Of a DNA stretch of 64,000 bases, positions 35,480-44,857 are shown piece after piece. The translations under genes and the position numbers were made by a program. Numbering within the stretch: the stretch's first letter is position 1; each line of letters begins with the position of its first letter. The stretch is from Demequina sp. (lineage in GTDB: Bacteria; Actinomycetota; Actinomycetes; Actinomycetales; Demequinaceae), in NCBI RefSeq assembly GCF_016278775.1, contig NZ_JADQBF010000070.1:19123-83122 (forward strand), written 5' to 3'. The notes beneath the pieces are model-generated. The model did no database searches and was not told where the DNA came from. It saw only the letters and a program-made list of their open reading frames with translations.

Positions 35480-36850
35480 TTACGGCCAAGCGTTCTCGAT
35501 GTCCGACAGAACGGTGTCAAGGGGGGTTCCCGTGACGTAGTCGTTCATGCTGGTCCAGAATGCCGAGGCACCCACCTCAGCAGGCATGAGGTCCGAAGCG
35601 TCAAAGCGGAACACGGTGTCTTCGCCCTGCAGGATCTCAATGGATGCCTGACCAACTGGGCTGGAGGCGTTGGCGGGGTCGAGGCCCTTGTTGGCCGAGA
35701 TCACGCCACCGAGCGAGACACGCTCGTTTGCCCAGGTGTCCGAGGCCAGGAACGTCTGCAGTGCAACGGTCTCCGGCTTGTCGTTGAAGGCGGCCACGAA
35801 CTCGCCACCACCGGTGACGGCATCGCCGTCAGACTCGTTGATCTTGGGCGTCAGGAATGCCCAGACGTCACCTTCGGGGTCCACGTTGGTGCCCTCCGGC
35901 CACTGTGCCTCGTAGAACGAAGCCTGGTGGTGGAGCGAGCAGCTGTTCTCGAGGATCTGCAGGCCCGCCTCTTGGAAGGACGTGTCAACGATCGACGCCG
36001 AGTCACCCAGGCCACCGTTGACGTAGTCGGGGTTCAGTGCGATCGCACCGAAAGCCTCGAACGCTTCCGTGATCTCGGGCGAGGTGAAGTCGAGGTCGCC
36101 GGCAACCCACTGGTCGTAGGCCTCCGGGCCCTGCTGACGCAGGACGATGTCCTCAATCCAGTCGGTGCCGGCCCAGCCAGTTGCAGTGCCGGACTCGAAG
36201 CCGATGCACCATGGCGCGTAGTTTGCGCCTTCGCCACCGTTGGCAGCCATGTCGGCCGTCAGATCCATCATGCCGTCCCACGTGGTGGGAACTTCGTAGC
36301 CCTTGTCGGCGAACTCGGAAGGTGAGTACCAGACCCAGCCCTTGACGGATGCCATGAGTGGAGCCGCGTAGAACGTGGTACCGACGGTGCCGTAGTTCTT
36401 CCAGTCAGCGGACCAGAACTCGTCGACGTTTGCCTCGACCGACTCGGGGGCGGCAACGACGGCGCCGGTGCCTACCACGCGCTGGAGAAGACCAGGCTGC
36501 GGGATGATCGCGAGGTCGGGCGGGTTACCACCGTCGACACGAATGTTGATCTCGGTCTCGAACTCGTCCGAGCCGTTGTATGTGACGTCGATGCCGGTGC
36601 ACTCTGCGAACTTCGCGACCGACTCGGACAGCTGCTCTGCCTCGACACCTGAGATGGTGCCGTAGAGCTCCACTGCCTCTCCATCGAACGTTCCGTAGGT
36701 CGCGTAGTCCTCGCAACCTGCGGCCACATTGCTGTCGTCGCTCGTTGTCGTCGTGTCCGTGGGGTCAGGGTCGTCCGAGGACGTACACCCTGCCAGCAGA
36801 AGACCCGAGACAGCGACGGTAGCGAGCTGAACCTTCATGATTCGCTTCAT
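35480..36850 (-). CDS. Sugar-binding lipoprotein of an AglE-like ABC importer
   Basis: A 456-residue extracellular solute-binding lipoprotein (family 1 type). The signal ends in LLLAGC, followed by a Thr/Asp linker. The mature domain has FETEINIRVDGGNPPDLAIIPQPGLLQ (about residues 96-122), a segment I associate with the alpha-glucoside-binding AglE group. The ligand is therefore probably an alpha- or mixed oligosaccharide; the neighbouring GH6 cellulase instead hints at cellodextrins, so I leave the substrate open. ATG 36850 is preferred over the track start at 36922; a GAGAGGAAAG lies upstream. First gene of the three-gene importer operon with a long leader. Confidence 0.88.
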   Translation of the reverse strand: MKRIMKVQLATVAVSGLLLAGCTSSDDPDPTDTTTTSDDSNVAAGCEDYATYGTFDGEAVELYGTISGVEAEQLSESVAKFAECTGIDVTYNGSDEFETEINIRVDGGNPPDLAIIPQPGLLQRVVGTGAVVAAPESVEANVDEFWSADWKNYGTVGTTFYAAPLMASVKGWVWYSPSEFADKGYEVPTTWDGMMDLTADMAANGGEGANYAPWCIGFESGTATGWAGTDWIEDIVLRQQGPEAYDQWVAGDLDFTSPEITEAFEAFGAIALNPDYVNGGLGDSASIVDTSFQEAGLQILENSCSLHHQASFYEAQWPEGTNVDPEGDVWAFLTPKINESDGDAVTGGGEFVAAFNDKPETVALQTFLASDTWANERVSLGGVISANKGLDPANASSPVGQASIEILQGEDTVFRFDASDLMPAEVGASAFWTSMNDYVTGTPLDTVLSDIENAWP

Positions 36851-36920
36851 TAGCGTTGCTTTCCTCTCCGTTGAGTCGTGTTGATGCTCCCCCAGGCAGG
36901 AATGAGGAGTTCTTTCCTCC

Positions 36921-36935
36921 ACCTACCTGGTAGGT
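36921..36935. repeat. Short palindrome in the leader of the AglE-like gene
   Basis: ACCTACC-T-GGTAGGT, 7-bp arms around one base, 71 bases before the start codon. It could be a small operator or an RNA hairpin nucleus in the leader. Confidence 0.45.
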
Positions 36936-37044
36936 AGCCGCGACGGCCATGGAAATCTGACCACCGCTCGCGACCTTTTCCACCATAGGCAGGCCATTGG
37001 GCCCAAGCAATCGCAGAGGACGTCCGTGGGGTCTCAAGTGTGCA

Positions 37045-37084
37045 TCGATAACGTTTTCGTTATCACTTTGCAACCGTTATCACT
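37045..37084 (-). promoter_or_regulatory. Promoter and LacI-like operator array of the AglEFG-type operon
   Basis: On the minus strand TTGCAA (-35, 37068-37073) is 17 bases from TATCGA (-10, 37045-37050). The perfect inverted repeat GATAACG-tttt-CGTTATC (37047-37064) fills the spacer. The half-site AGTGATAACG occurs twice in direct orientation (37058-37067 and 37075-37084), 17 bases apart. A repressor bound here would cover the promoter. No regulator gene is adjacent. The predicted start gives a leader of roughly 185 bases. Confidence 0.62.
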
Positions 37085-37108
37085 GGCCGACCACAGCCCC
37101 CGAAAGAA

Positions 37109-38146
37109 CTAGCTTGATCCTCCGGCGAGTTCAAGCGCGATCTCTTCCCACCACGCTCCTGCCGCTGGTCCGCCATTGCACGTGCCGTCCGATTCGCCCG
37201 GCACCTTTGTCCAGATTGTCGCCACGAAGGCGCCCTCACGGTCGATGATCTGAGGGGGCTGGCCAATGGCCATTCCACGCGGATTGCACCATGCTCCGTC
37301 GGCCGGAGCGCCGTTGCCGTTGCGTGATGTGTCCGTGATGAACTGCAGGCCAGTGAGGCCGAACAACTGCTCGCCCCACGCGCGCTCGTTCGCGGTCGCG
37401 TTGTAGTTCGACGTGTTGGTCGCGACGCCCGCCAGGTTCTCGGTGCCCACCGCTGCGAGCCGTTCGGCGATCGTCTCCGGCGTGTGCCAGTTCGAGTGCC
37501 CCACATCGGCGAAAACGCTTCCGCCGGCGTCGTCCAGGATGCGTGCGGCCTCCGCGAGCAAGCCCACGCGATCCCCTTGCCCTTCGCAATCGCCCAGCTG
37601 CGCCAAGGCGTCCGGCTCCAACACAAACCACGCGACGGACCCCGGCGCGACCCCGTCCGCTACTTGCTGCACCCACGCCAGGTAGGCGTCAACGGGTGCC
37701 CCGCCAGCACTGTGCAGGCCGCAGTCTCGGCCGGGCACGTTGTAGACCACGAACAGCGCGATCTGGCTCGCCGCTGAAGCCTGCTCGGTGATCGAGCGCA
37801 CTGTCGTTGTCACATCGGGTGACCACTCTCCCAGCCAGATGCCAACGGGCTGGTCGGCGATCCTCTGAATGAGGTCGGCGTCCGCGGCGCGACCGGCGTC
37901 GCGGAGCCTGAGCACCGCCTCATCGGCGCTCGATCCCGCGTCAAAGAACTCGTCCAGCCCGCCGGTGAGCGACGCTGCGGCATCGGCGGGGTGCGTTGGC
38001 TCGGTCGGCGTGGCGGAGGCGGGCACCTCTGTGGAGGCCTCGAGCATGGTGGGCGCTGTGGGCGCGGAGTCCTCGCCAGCGTCGGCCGTGCATCCGGCTG
38101 CGAGGAGCAGCGCGGTGAGAATCGCGGCGGTCACGGTGCGGCTCAT
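37109..38146 (-). CDS. Glycoside hydrolase family 6 lipoprotein (endoglucanase/cellobiohydrolase)
   Basis: A 345-residue inverting beta-1,4-glucanase. The signal ends in the lipobox LLAAGC (Cys19), so the enzyme is anchored outside the membrane; a Thr/Pro/Ala-rich linker to about residue 60 follows. Both GH6 signatures are present: VVYNVPGRDC (catalytic acid region, Asp141) and VLEPDAL (177-181). No carbohydrate-binding module is present. It would cut cellulose or soluble beta-glucan chains at the cell surface and feed the importer encoded just downstream. Its ATG lies 9 bases after the sterol-carrier stop, so it may be read from the purL side. Confidence 0.93.
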   Translation of the reverse strand: MSRTVTAAILTALLLAAGCTADAGEDSAPTAPTMLEASTEVPASATPTEPTHPADAAASLTGGLDEFFDAGSSADEAVLRLRDAGRAADADLIQRIADQPVGIWLGEWSPDVTTTVRSITEQASAASQIALFVVYNVPGRDCGLHSAGGAPVDAYLAWVQQVADGVAPGSVAWFVLEPDALAQLGDCEGQGDRVGLLAEAARILDDAGGSVFADVGHSNWHTPETIAERLAAVGTENLAGVATNTSNYNATANERAWGEQLFGLTGLQFITDTSRNGNGAPADGAWCNPRGMAIGQPPQIIDREGAFVATIWTKVPGESDGTCNGGPAAGAWWEEIALELAGGSS

Positions 38147-38155
38147 GCGGCGCGA

Positions 38156-38590
38156 CTACTCCGGGCCGATCAACGGCAGCAGCGCTGACAGGTCGGCTCG
38201 CTCACCCGATGCCTGCACCCGGCCTGACGTGAGCGCATCCGACCAGCCCAACTCCCCAGCGCTGAGTGCGATCCACGTCTCGGCATCCGTCTCGATCACG
38301 GCGGGTGGCGTCCCGCGCCGATGCGACGTCCCCTCGATGCACTGCACCGCGCCGAAGGGCGGCACCCGCACCTCGACGCTGCGGCCGGGCGCACGCTCGC
38401 CGAGCTCCTGCAGCAGGAACCGCACCGCGGTAGCCACAGTCGACCGTTCCAGACCATAAGGCCACTGCGAGCCTTGCGGCGAGTCCCCACGCGCGGCATC
38501 CGTCGCCCCCGCCAGTGCCGTGCGAAGAGCCGCCACCGCCTGATTCACGGCGCTCCAGCCCACAGAAGGGACGATGCGTCGTTGAGCCAT
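38156..38590 (-). CDS. Sterol-carrier-family (SCP2-like) protein
   Basis: A 144-residue cytosolic protein of the actinobacterial sterol carrier family (PF17844-like, SCP2-related), seen beside purine genes in many actinobacteria. Visible marks are RSVEVRVPPFGAVQCIEG and a C-terminal TWIALSAGELGWSDAL segment, which pairs with the family's lipid-binding tunnel fold. Its ligand and its link to purine metabolism are unknown. It follows purL by 84 bases. Confidence 0.82.
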   Translation of the reverse strand: MAQRRIVPSVGWSAVNQAVAALRTALAGATDAARGDSPQGSQWPYGLERSTVATAVRFLLQELGERAPGRSVEVRVPPFGAVQCIEGTSHRRGTPPAVIETDAETWIALSAGELGWSDALTSGRVQASGERADLSALLPLIGPE

Positions 38591-38674
38591 GCCCTCCAGT
38601 GTGCCGCAGGCTTCCTCACGGCGCGTGGCGACCCTGCCTCGCCCACCCCTGGCGGCGCCGACGCAGTGGCACGG

Positions 38675-40996
38675 TTATGCGAAGTGCGCCGGAATGGTCG
38701 ACTCCGACTCGGCACGCAACACGTCAAGGCTCCACTCAAAATGGTCCTGGACCTCCAGCGTCGGCTCCTCGATGGTGACGCCGATGCGCGCGAAGGGCAC
38801 TCCTCTCGCATCAAGCATCGCGGTCCAACGAGGCTCCTCGGTGCGCGGCACCGCGACCAATGCACGGCCCTGGGTTTCGCTCAGCCACGCCACCCCGGGG
38901 TCAATGCCGTCACGCGTGCAGATCTCGTCGAGCACCACGCGGGCCCCCACTCCGTAGCGCAGGCACCCCAGGACCACAGCAGCGGCGAGGCCGCCTTCGT
39001 TCACCTCTCGGGCTGCGTCCACGAGGCCGTCGCGCGAGGCGGCGATCATGACCTCGGCCAACACCTTCTCGACATCCATGTCCACCGCGGGCGGCAGTCC
39101 GTTGAGTGGCCACATGCGGCTCGCGTAGACGGATCCCGCAAAGTCGTAGCCGGTGGTGCCCAGTAGATACAGGGACTGGCCCACTTCACGCCAGCCCGAT
39201 GGCGTGGCGCGGCGCACGTCGTCAAGGATCCCCAGCATGCCGATGATTGCGGTGGGGTTGATGGACGAGTCGACGCGGCCCGGTTGGCCGGTGCCGTTGT
39301 ACAGCGACACGTTTCCGCCGGTGACGGGCACTCCTAACTCGAGGCAGGCATCGGCGACGCCGCGCACGGCCTCCGCGAACTGCCACATCGCGTCGGGATC
39401 CTCCGGTGAGCCGAAGTTGAGGCCGTCGGTCACGGCGACCGGCTCGGCTCCAGCGATGGCCACGGCGCGGTACGCCGCCGCGACGGACTGGCGCGCACCC
39501 TGGTATGGGTCCAGCTTGGTGTACCGATCGTTGGAGCGGGTCGCAATGGCGATGCCGCGGCCGGTGCCTTCGTCCACACGCACCACGCCCACGGTGTCGG
39601 GGCGCGCCTGCGCGGTGTTGCCCTGGACGTAGCGGTCGTACTGGTCGGTGACCCAAGACTTGCTGGCCAGCGCGGGAGACACCATGAGGTTCAGGGTCTC
39701 TTCGCCGATCGGGTTGCCGTCGTTGGGGTAGGGGTAATCGACACGCCTCTGCAGCTCGTCCATCCATGCGGGCCGCGCATACGGGCGCTCGTAGACGGGG
39801 CCGTCGTGAGCGACAGTGCGCGGGTCGACATCGACGATGCGTTGACCGTGGTGGTCGATCGTGAGGCGGCCGGAGTCGTTGACCTCGCCCACCACGGAGG
39901 ACTCGATCTCCCACTTGCCGGTGATCGCCATGAACGCGTCGAGCTTCTCGGGGGTGACCACGGCCATCATGCGCTCTTGGGATTCCGACATGAGGATCTC
40001 GCCGGCGTTGAGCGATGGGTCGCGCAGCAGGACGTCGTCTAGCCACACGTGCATGCCGCCGGAGCCGTTCGACGCGAGCTCGGAGGTCGCGCAAGAAATG
40101 CCAGCGGCGCCCAGGTCCTGAATGCCCTGCACCACGTCGGCCGCGAACAACTCGAGGCAGCACTCGATGAGCACCTTCTCCATGAACGGGTCGCCCACCT
40201 GGACTGACGGCCGCTTCGCGGGGACGCCTCCTTCGAAGGTCTCGGAGGCGAGGATCGAGGCCCCGCCGATGCCATCGCCGCCCGTGCGCGCGCCAAACAG
40301 GACGACCTTGTTGCCCACGCCCTCCGCGCTGGCGAGGTGGATGTCCTCGTGCTTCATGACGCCCACGCACAGCGCATTGACCAGCGGGTTGCCCTGGAAC
40401 GACGCATCGAACGAGCAGCCGCCGCCGATGTTGGGCAGGCCGAGCGAGTTGCCGTAGCCACCCACGCCAGCGACCACGCCGTGGACGACGCGTTCGGTGT
40501 CGGGGTGGTCGATGTCGCCAAAGCGCAGCTCGTCCATGACGGCCACTGGCCGCGCGCCCATCGCGAGGATGTCGCGGACGATGCCGCCCACTCCGGTCGC
40601 TGCACCCTGGTACGGCTCCACGTAGGACGGGTGGTTGTGCGACTCGACCTTGAACGTCACGGCCCAGTTGTCGCCGATGTCCACCACGCCGGCGTTCTCG
40701 CCGATGCCCACCATGAGGTGTTTCTTCATCTCGTCCGTGGTCTTCGACCCGAACTGACGCAGGTGCACCTTGGAGGACTTGTACGAGCAGTGCTCCGACC
40801 ACATGACGGAGTACATCGCCAGCTCCGCGGCGGTGGGGCGGCGGCCCAGGAGGTCCACGATGCGCTGGTACTCGTCTGGCTTGAGGCCCAGGGCGGCGTA
40901 CGGCATGGCCTGGTCCGCGGTGGCCTGTGCGTGCTCGACGGTGTCGAGGTGTGTGTCGGGTGCGGCTGCGGGGCTGGCGGCTGGCGCGTCGGTCAT
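38675..40996 (-). CDS. purL: Phosphoribosylformylglycinamidine synthase subunit PurL
   Basis: A 773-residue ATP-dependent synthase of the short bacterial type that needs PurQ and PurS as partners, neither found in this window. Characteristic segments are [15 protein letters not shown] (about residues 63-77), [15 protein letters not shown] and GGNVSLYN in the second half. It converts FGAR to FGAM; PurM, encoded further downstream, takes the next step. The N-terminus has an Ala-rich tail of about 30 residues before the core. Downstream is the sterol-carrier gene, then the inserted GH6 and importer genes. Confidence 0.97.
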   Translation of the reverse strand: MTDAPAASPAAAPDTHLDTVEHAQATADQAMPYAALGLKPDEYQRIVDLLGRRPTAAELAMYSVMWSEHCSYKSSKVHLRQFGSKTTDEMKKHLMVGIGENAGVVDIGDNWAVTFKVESHNHPSYVEPYQGAATGVGGIVRDILAMGARPVAVMDELRFGDIDHPDTERVVHGVVAGVGGYGNSLGLPNIGGGCSFDASFQGNPLVNALCVGVMKHEDIHLASAEGVGNKVVLFGARTGGDGIGGASILASETFEGGVPAKRPSVQVGDPFMEKVLIECCLELFAADVVQGIQDLGAAGISCATSELASNGSGGMHVWLDDVLLRDPSLNAGEILMSESQERMMAVVTPEKLDAFMAITGKWEIESSVVGEVNDSGRLTIDHHGQRIVDVDPRTVAHDGPVYERPYARPAWMDELQRRVDYPYPNDGNPIGEETLNLMVSPALASKSWVTDQYDRYVQGNTAQARPDTVGVVRVDEGTGRGIAIATRSNDRYTKLDPYQGARQSVAAAYRAVAIAGAEPVAVTDGLNFGSPEDPDAMWQFAEAVRGVADACLELGVPVTGGNVSLYNGTGQPGRVDSSINPTAIIGMLGILDDVRRATPSGWREVGQSLYLLGTTGYDFAGSVYASRMWPLNGLPPAVDMDVEKVLAEVMIAASRDGLVDAAREVNEGGLAAAVVLGCLRYGVGARVVLDEICTRDGIDPGVAWLSETQGRALVAVPRTEEPRWTAMLDARGVPFARIGVTIEEPTLEVQDHFEWSLDVLRAESESTIPAHFA

Positions 40997-41083
40997 GCGG
41001 GTCCCTACTGGTTTCGGGGGTCGGCGGCTGGGGTTCAGCCTACCGGCGCACGCGTCGCACCGCGGTCTCGTGACGAAGCCGAG

Positions 41084-41515
41084 CTACGCCGCCGCGAGAT
41101 AGTCGGCCAAGGCGTCTTGCGCCTCGCTCAACAGGTCTTCCCAGCGAAGGCCTGGTGCCCTCACGTGAAGGAGCTCGTTGCCCTCCCACTTGTACGCTTC
41201 GACCCCGAAGACGCGTCCCACCACCAGGCCCAGGTGACTCACCCGGTGCGAGCCGAGCAGCAACTCGGCGGAAGGCGAGACGAGTAGCACGTGCGTGTAG
41301 CCCTCCGCGCGGGATGTCCCGCAGTCCACAATGACGGCGCGCGGCCCGACCGGCTCGCGCGGGGCGCGCGCGAGCGCCTCGCCAGGGGAACGGTCGGGGA
41401 GTTCTTCTGCGTCGTCGGCGGCCTCTGGCGCGTAGTGAGAGGCGCCGTCACGCAAGCGGTGCGTGATCGTCTGCAAGGCTGCAGTGTCGATGGTGCCTTC
41501 CCGCCGTGTGCTCAT
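41084..41515 (-). CDS. Hypothetical protein
   Basis: A 143-residue soluble protein that I do not recognise. The first 50 residues are acidic and Arg-rich, perhaps disordered. The rest looks like a compact alpha/beta domain: RAVIVDCGTSRAEGYTHVLLVSPSAELLLGSHR and a C-terminal helix LRWEDLLSEAQDALADYLAAA. No signal or membrane segment. The codon pattern is that of a real gene (GC-rich third positions). It starts 222 bases from the divergent serpin and ends 87 bases before purL. Confidence 0.62.
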   Translation of the reverse strand: MSTRREGTIDTAALQTITHRLRDGASHYAPEAADDAEELPDRSPGEALARAPREPVGPRAVIVDCGTSRAEGYTHVLLVSPSAELLLGSHRVSHLGLVVGRVFGVEAYKWEGNELLHVRAPGLRWEDLLSEAQDALADYLAAA

Positions 41516-41737
41516 GCCCGTACCCCTTATCGCCCGAATCGTCCTCTTCCTATTGAGACCCAGGGGCGTAGCGCTTGTCCAGTCGATGTCGCCAAGTCCA
41601 CACCGTCTCTACCTTGTATGAGAGCGGCGATGGGCTCGATGGTTTCGGACTCTGCAGCGCTCACAGAACCGGCGCCGACCGCCGGAGACCCAACGAGACG
41701 GGGCATCCCAAGCGTCGTAGTGTCGGAAGGGATCCCT

Positions 41738-43021
41738 ATGACCACTCGCATTCGCACGGCCATGGCCCTCGTGGCCGCGTCCGCACTCACGCTCGCCGCG
41801 TGCGCCTCGCCCGGCACATCGGAAACCAGCTCGCCCGATCCCGACGTGGAACGCCCCGCACCGGACTCCCCTCACGCCCAGGACCTGGCCCGCGCACTGA
41901 ACGACGCCGGCTTCGCAGTCTTCAGGGCGGCAGCCGAGGAGGGCGAGAACACCGCCGTGTCTCCGCTCAGCATCGGCACCGCGTTTGGGATGCTCAATGC
42001 GGGCGCGACCGAGCCGGTCGTAGGCGCACTAGAAGAGGCCTTCTCGTGGCCCGTAGAGGGCCAGGATCTCCTCAGCGCGTTCAACGCGCTCGACCAGCGC
42101 GCGTCGTCGGAGCCCGACGACTACCCCGCGCCCGGTGAGGACGAACCCGACCACGCCGCCGTCCGTATTGCGAACCGCATGTTCCTGGACGGCGGCTTCG
42201 AGCCCAAGCAGGAGTATCGGGACCAGCTGGCGACGTACTTTGGCGCGGGCGCCCAGGTCACGCCCATGAGCACCAAGCCCGACGAGGCGGCCGACGCGAT
42301 CAACGGCTGGGTGGACAAGCGCACCGAGGGCCTCATCCCGAAGCTCGTGACACCGGAGATCTTCGACGATCAGTCGCGGCTCGCGCTCGTCAACGCCCTG
42401 TATATGAAGGCGGAGTGGGCCGACCAGTTCGAGGAGTCTGCGACCTCCGACGAACCGTTCACGTTGGCCGACGGCTCCACTGTCGACGTGCCGATGATGC
42501 ACAGCGGTGTGCGCTACGGCACGGTCTACGAGGGCGAGGACTTCGTGTCGGTGGTGCTGCCCTATGCCTATGACGAGCTGGAGATGGTGGTGGTGGTCCC
42601 CGAGGACGGTGCGTTCGAGGACGTGCGCGCGGGGCTGGGCCAGGACACGCTGGACCAGATCGACTCCGCGCCCACCGGCACGGGCTACACGCTCGCGATG
42701 CCTCGCTTCACCGCCGAGTCCAGCACGGACCTACGCGCTGTCATGGAGGGCGAGCTGGGCATCGCGGACCTGTTTGGCGTGGTCGGCCTGGACGGCATCG
42801 CGCCCGACATGTACGTGAGCGCCGCGGTGCACGCCACCAAGGTGATCGTGGACGAGGCGGGCACCGAGGCCGCCGCGGCGACCGCCATTGTGGCGGGCAC
42901 CACCAGCATGCCCGCGCCGCCCGAGGTGGAGATCCGTGCCGATCAGCCGTTCCTATACGTGATTCGCGACACCGACACGGGCGCGGTGCTGTTCGTGGGC
43001 CAGGTGCTCGACCCCCGCTAG
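41738..43021 (+). CDS. Serpin (serine/cysteine protease inhibitor), lipoprotein
   Basis: A 427-residue serpin with an N-terminal lipoprotein signal (LTLAAC, Cys22), so it is displayed outside the membrane. The core has NTAVSPLSIGTAFGMLNAGA, NALYMKAEWADQF and the C-terminal QPFLYVIRDTDTGAVLFVGQV. The hinge DEAGTEAAAATA (about residues 372-383) has the small residues needed for loop insertion, so it should be inhibitory. Counting from P17, P1-P1' would be Thr389-Ser390, which hints at an elastase-like or subtilisin-like target. ATG 41738 follows GGAAGGG; the track start at 41291 is in another gene. Divergent from the hypothetical at 41084. Confidence 0.93.
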   Translation: MTTRIRTAMALVAASALTLAACASPGTSETSSPDPDVERPAPDSPHAQDLARALNDAGFAVFRAAAEEGENTAVSPLSIGTAFGMLNAGATEPVVGALEEAFSWPVEGQDLLSAFNALDQRASSEPDDYPAPGEDEPDHAAVRIANRMFLDGGFEPKQEYRDQLATYFGAGAQVTPMSTKPDEAADAINGWVDKRTEGLIPKLVTPEIFDDQSRLALVNALYMKAEWADQFEESATSDEPFTLADGSTVDVPMMHSGVRYGTVYEGEDFVSVVLPYAYDELEMVVVVPEDGAFEDVRAGLGQDTLDQIDSAPTGTGYTLAMPRFTAESSTDLRAVMEGELGIADLFGVVGLDGIAPDMYVSAAVHATKVIVDEAGTEAAAATAIVAGTTSMPAPPEVEIRADQPFLYVIRDTDTGAVLFVGQVLDPR

Positions 43022-43127
43022 CCGCTCGCCGCACGGCCCGCCCCCACGTCGTTGCTCCGGCGCCTTCCTAGCCGCGACGGGCCCTCCTCCCTAGACTGTG
43101 TTCGACACTCAATGCGGAGGAGGGCTC

Positions 43128-43550
43128 ATGGCCGAGTACGAGGGCGACATCTCACCCGAGCAGGCCTGGGAGATGCTGCTGGACAATCCAGCGGCGGTGC
43201 TCGTGGATGTGCGTACCGAGGCCGAGTGGCGGTTCGTGGGCGTTCCCGATACCTCTGAGACGGGCCGCGAGCCCGTCTTTGTTGAGTGGATCAACTACCC
43301 AGACGGCGCGCGTAATGAGCGCTTCCTTGACCAACTCGCCGACGCGGGGATCGGGCCAGGGACGGGCGCGCCTGTGCTCTTTCTGTGTCGTTCCGGCCAT
43401 CGCAGCATTGGCGCGGCAACCGTCGCCACGGCCGCCGGGTTGGGGCCCGCGTACAACATCTTGGACGGCTTCGAGGGCGGCGCCGACGTAGAAGGTCACC
43501 GGGGAGTCCAGGGCTGGAAGGCCTCCGGGCTTCCGTGGCGTCAGGGCTAG
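43128..43550 (+). CDS. Rhodanese-like domain protein
   Basis: A 140-residue single-domain rhodanese. The active-site loop CRSGHRS has its cysteine near residue 87, and the CH2A motif-like VLVDVRTEAEWRFVG lies at about 24-38. It would transfer sulfur or bind persulfides in the cytosol. The ATG at 43128 has GGAGGAGG upstream; the track start at 43098 is a shadow. It lies alone between the serpin and the alpha-xylosidase locus. Confidence 0.9.
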   Translation: MAEYEGDISPEQAWEMLLDNPAAVLVDVRTEAEWRFVGVPDTSETGREPVFVEWINYPDGARNERFLDQLADAGIGPGTGAPVLFLCRSGHRSIGAATVATAAGLGPAYNILDGFEGGADVEGHRGVQGWKASGLPWRQG

Positions 43551-43674
43551 TTGGCGCGCTGGCACACCAGGCGTGAGGCGGCGGATAGCCACGTAGCAGG
43601 GCGTTTCACCAAGCGCCCCCAGAGCACGCGCCGCGGCCGTGAAAAGCCAGTTTGATAACGATTCGGCAACCGTG

Positions 43675-43732
43675 TTGCTTTCACGCGGCGCGACGTTCTA
43701 GTCTCGACCCAAGCCGAATCGAAGCGCTTCGA
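43675..43732 (+). promoter_or_regulatory. Promoter and operator of the LacI regulator gene
   Basis: TTGCTT (43675-43680) is 18 bases from TAGTCT (43699-43704). Downstream lies the perfect palindrome TCGAAGCGCTTCGA (43719-43732), also found ahead of the binding-protein gene. The regulator therefore probably represses itself. Confidence 0.68.
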
Positions 43733-43790
43733 CGGGCACCGCCTCACCGGGTGCCTGACATGCGCCACACAATGACGATGGGGTCAGGTT

Positions 43791-44819
43791 ATGGCAACGA
43801 TCGACGACGTCGCCCGCCAAGCGGGCGTGGCGATCTCGACGGTGTCCTATGCCCTGTCGGGCAAGCGCAAGGTCAGCGCGGACACCCGCGCCAGGATCGA
43901 GGCGGCGTGCGTGGCACTCGACTATGCGCCCCGTGCCTCCGCCCGCGCCCTCGCCGCAAATCGCTCCGAAGTCATCGCCGTCACGGCTCCCTTGCACCCC
44001 GACACCGACCCCTCCGCTCACATGGCCTTCGCCATGGAGGTCACCATCGCGGCGCGCGACCACGACTACGACACCCTGCTGCTCGTCCACGACGATGCCC
44101 AACAGGGAATGCGTCGCTCGGCCGCCACTGCACTCGCCGACGGCATCATCGTGCTGGACGTGGCAGCGCACGACGAGCGCGCGGCCTTGGCTCGCAAGCT
44201 CAGTTGCCCCGTCGTCTTCATCGGCGTGCCGGAGGACACGGAAGGGCTGGTGTGTGTCGACCTCGACTTCGAGGCCGCCATCCGGCAATCCATCGACGCA
44301 CTCGTCGAGGCCGGTCACCGCAGCGTCGGCCTCATCAGCCAACACCCAGAGACGCTCGAGCGCGAGTCCAACTACCCCCTGCGAGTGGTCCACGAGTTTG
44401 AACGTTATGCCCAGTCTTGCGGGATCGACTTCGCGGTCACGTACCCAGAGACGGACGACGCCGCGCCTGCGCTCGACGATTTGCTCGCTCGGTTGCCCGG
44501 CATGACGGGCGTGGTGCTGAACACGGCCAACCCGGTGGCTCAGTCGCTGGCGGCGGCCCTTGGCGCCCGCGGGCTGACGGTCCCCCGAGACGTCTCCGTC
44601 ATCGCCGCCGGCATGACGCCCATCATGGCGCGCACGCCGCTGCCCTTTGACACTCTGCCCCTGGATCCACGGCTCACGTGCCCCGTTGCTGTCGACATTC
44701 TGGTCGACCTCCTCGAGGGGAAGGCTCCCGCTCGGGGCGTCACCCTTGTCACCCCGATCTATCAATCCCAAGGCTCGGTCGCACCTGCGCCCGTTGCTTC
44801 ACCCCTGCAGGCCAGATGA
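43791..44819 (+). CDS. LacI family regulator of the alpha-xylosidase operon
   Basis: A 342-residue LacI/GalR regulator. The helix-turn-helix and hinge (ATIDDVARQAGVAISTVSYALSGKRKVS) take residues 2-29, and the effector domain follows to about 325. It lies directly ahead of a sugar importer and a GH31 alpha-xylosidase; identical TCGAAGCGCTTCGA palindromes lie ahead of its own gene and of the importer, and AAGCGCTT is the core seen in many LacI operators. The inducer is probably a xyloside such as isoprimeverose or a xyloglucan fragment, by inference from context. ATG 43791 is the start. Confidence 0.9.
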   Translation: MATIDDVARQAGVAISTVSYALSGKRKVSADTRARIEAACVALDYAPRASARALAANRSEVIAVTAPLHPDTDPSAHMAFAMEVTIAARDHDYDTLLLVHDDAQQGMRRSAATALADGIIVLDVAAHDERAALARKLSCPVVFIGVPEDTEGLVCVDLDFEAAIRQSIDALVEAGHRSVGLISQHPETLERESNYPLRVVHEFERYAQSCGIDFAVTYPETDDAAPALDDLLARLPGMTGVVLNTANPVAQSLAAALGARGLTVPRDVSVIAAGMTPIMARTPLPFDTLPLDPRLTCPVAVDILVDLLEGKAPARGVTLVTPIYQSQGSVAPAPVASPLQAR

Positions 44820-44857
44820 TGTCTCTCCCACAGCATCGTCGTGGAATCGTCGGCGTT

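Noticed and set aside
39222-40802. 526-residue minus-strand ORF in the purL region
   Set aside because: It is Arg/Gly/His-rich, and lies in another frame of the same strand as purL, which is certain by motif content.
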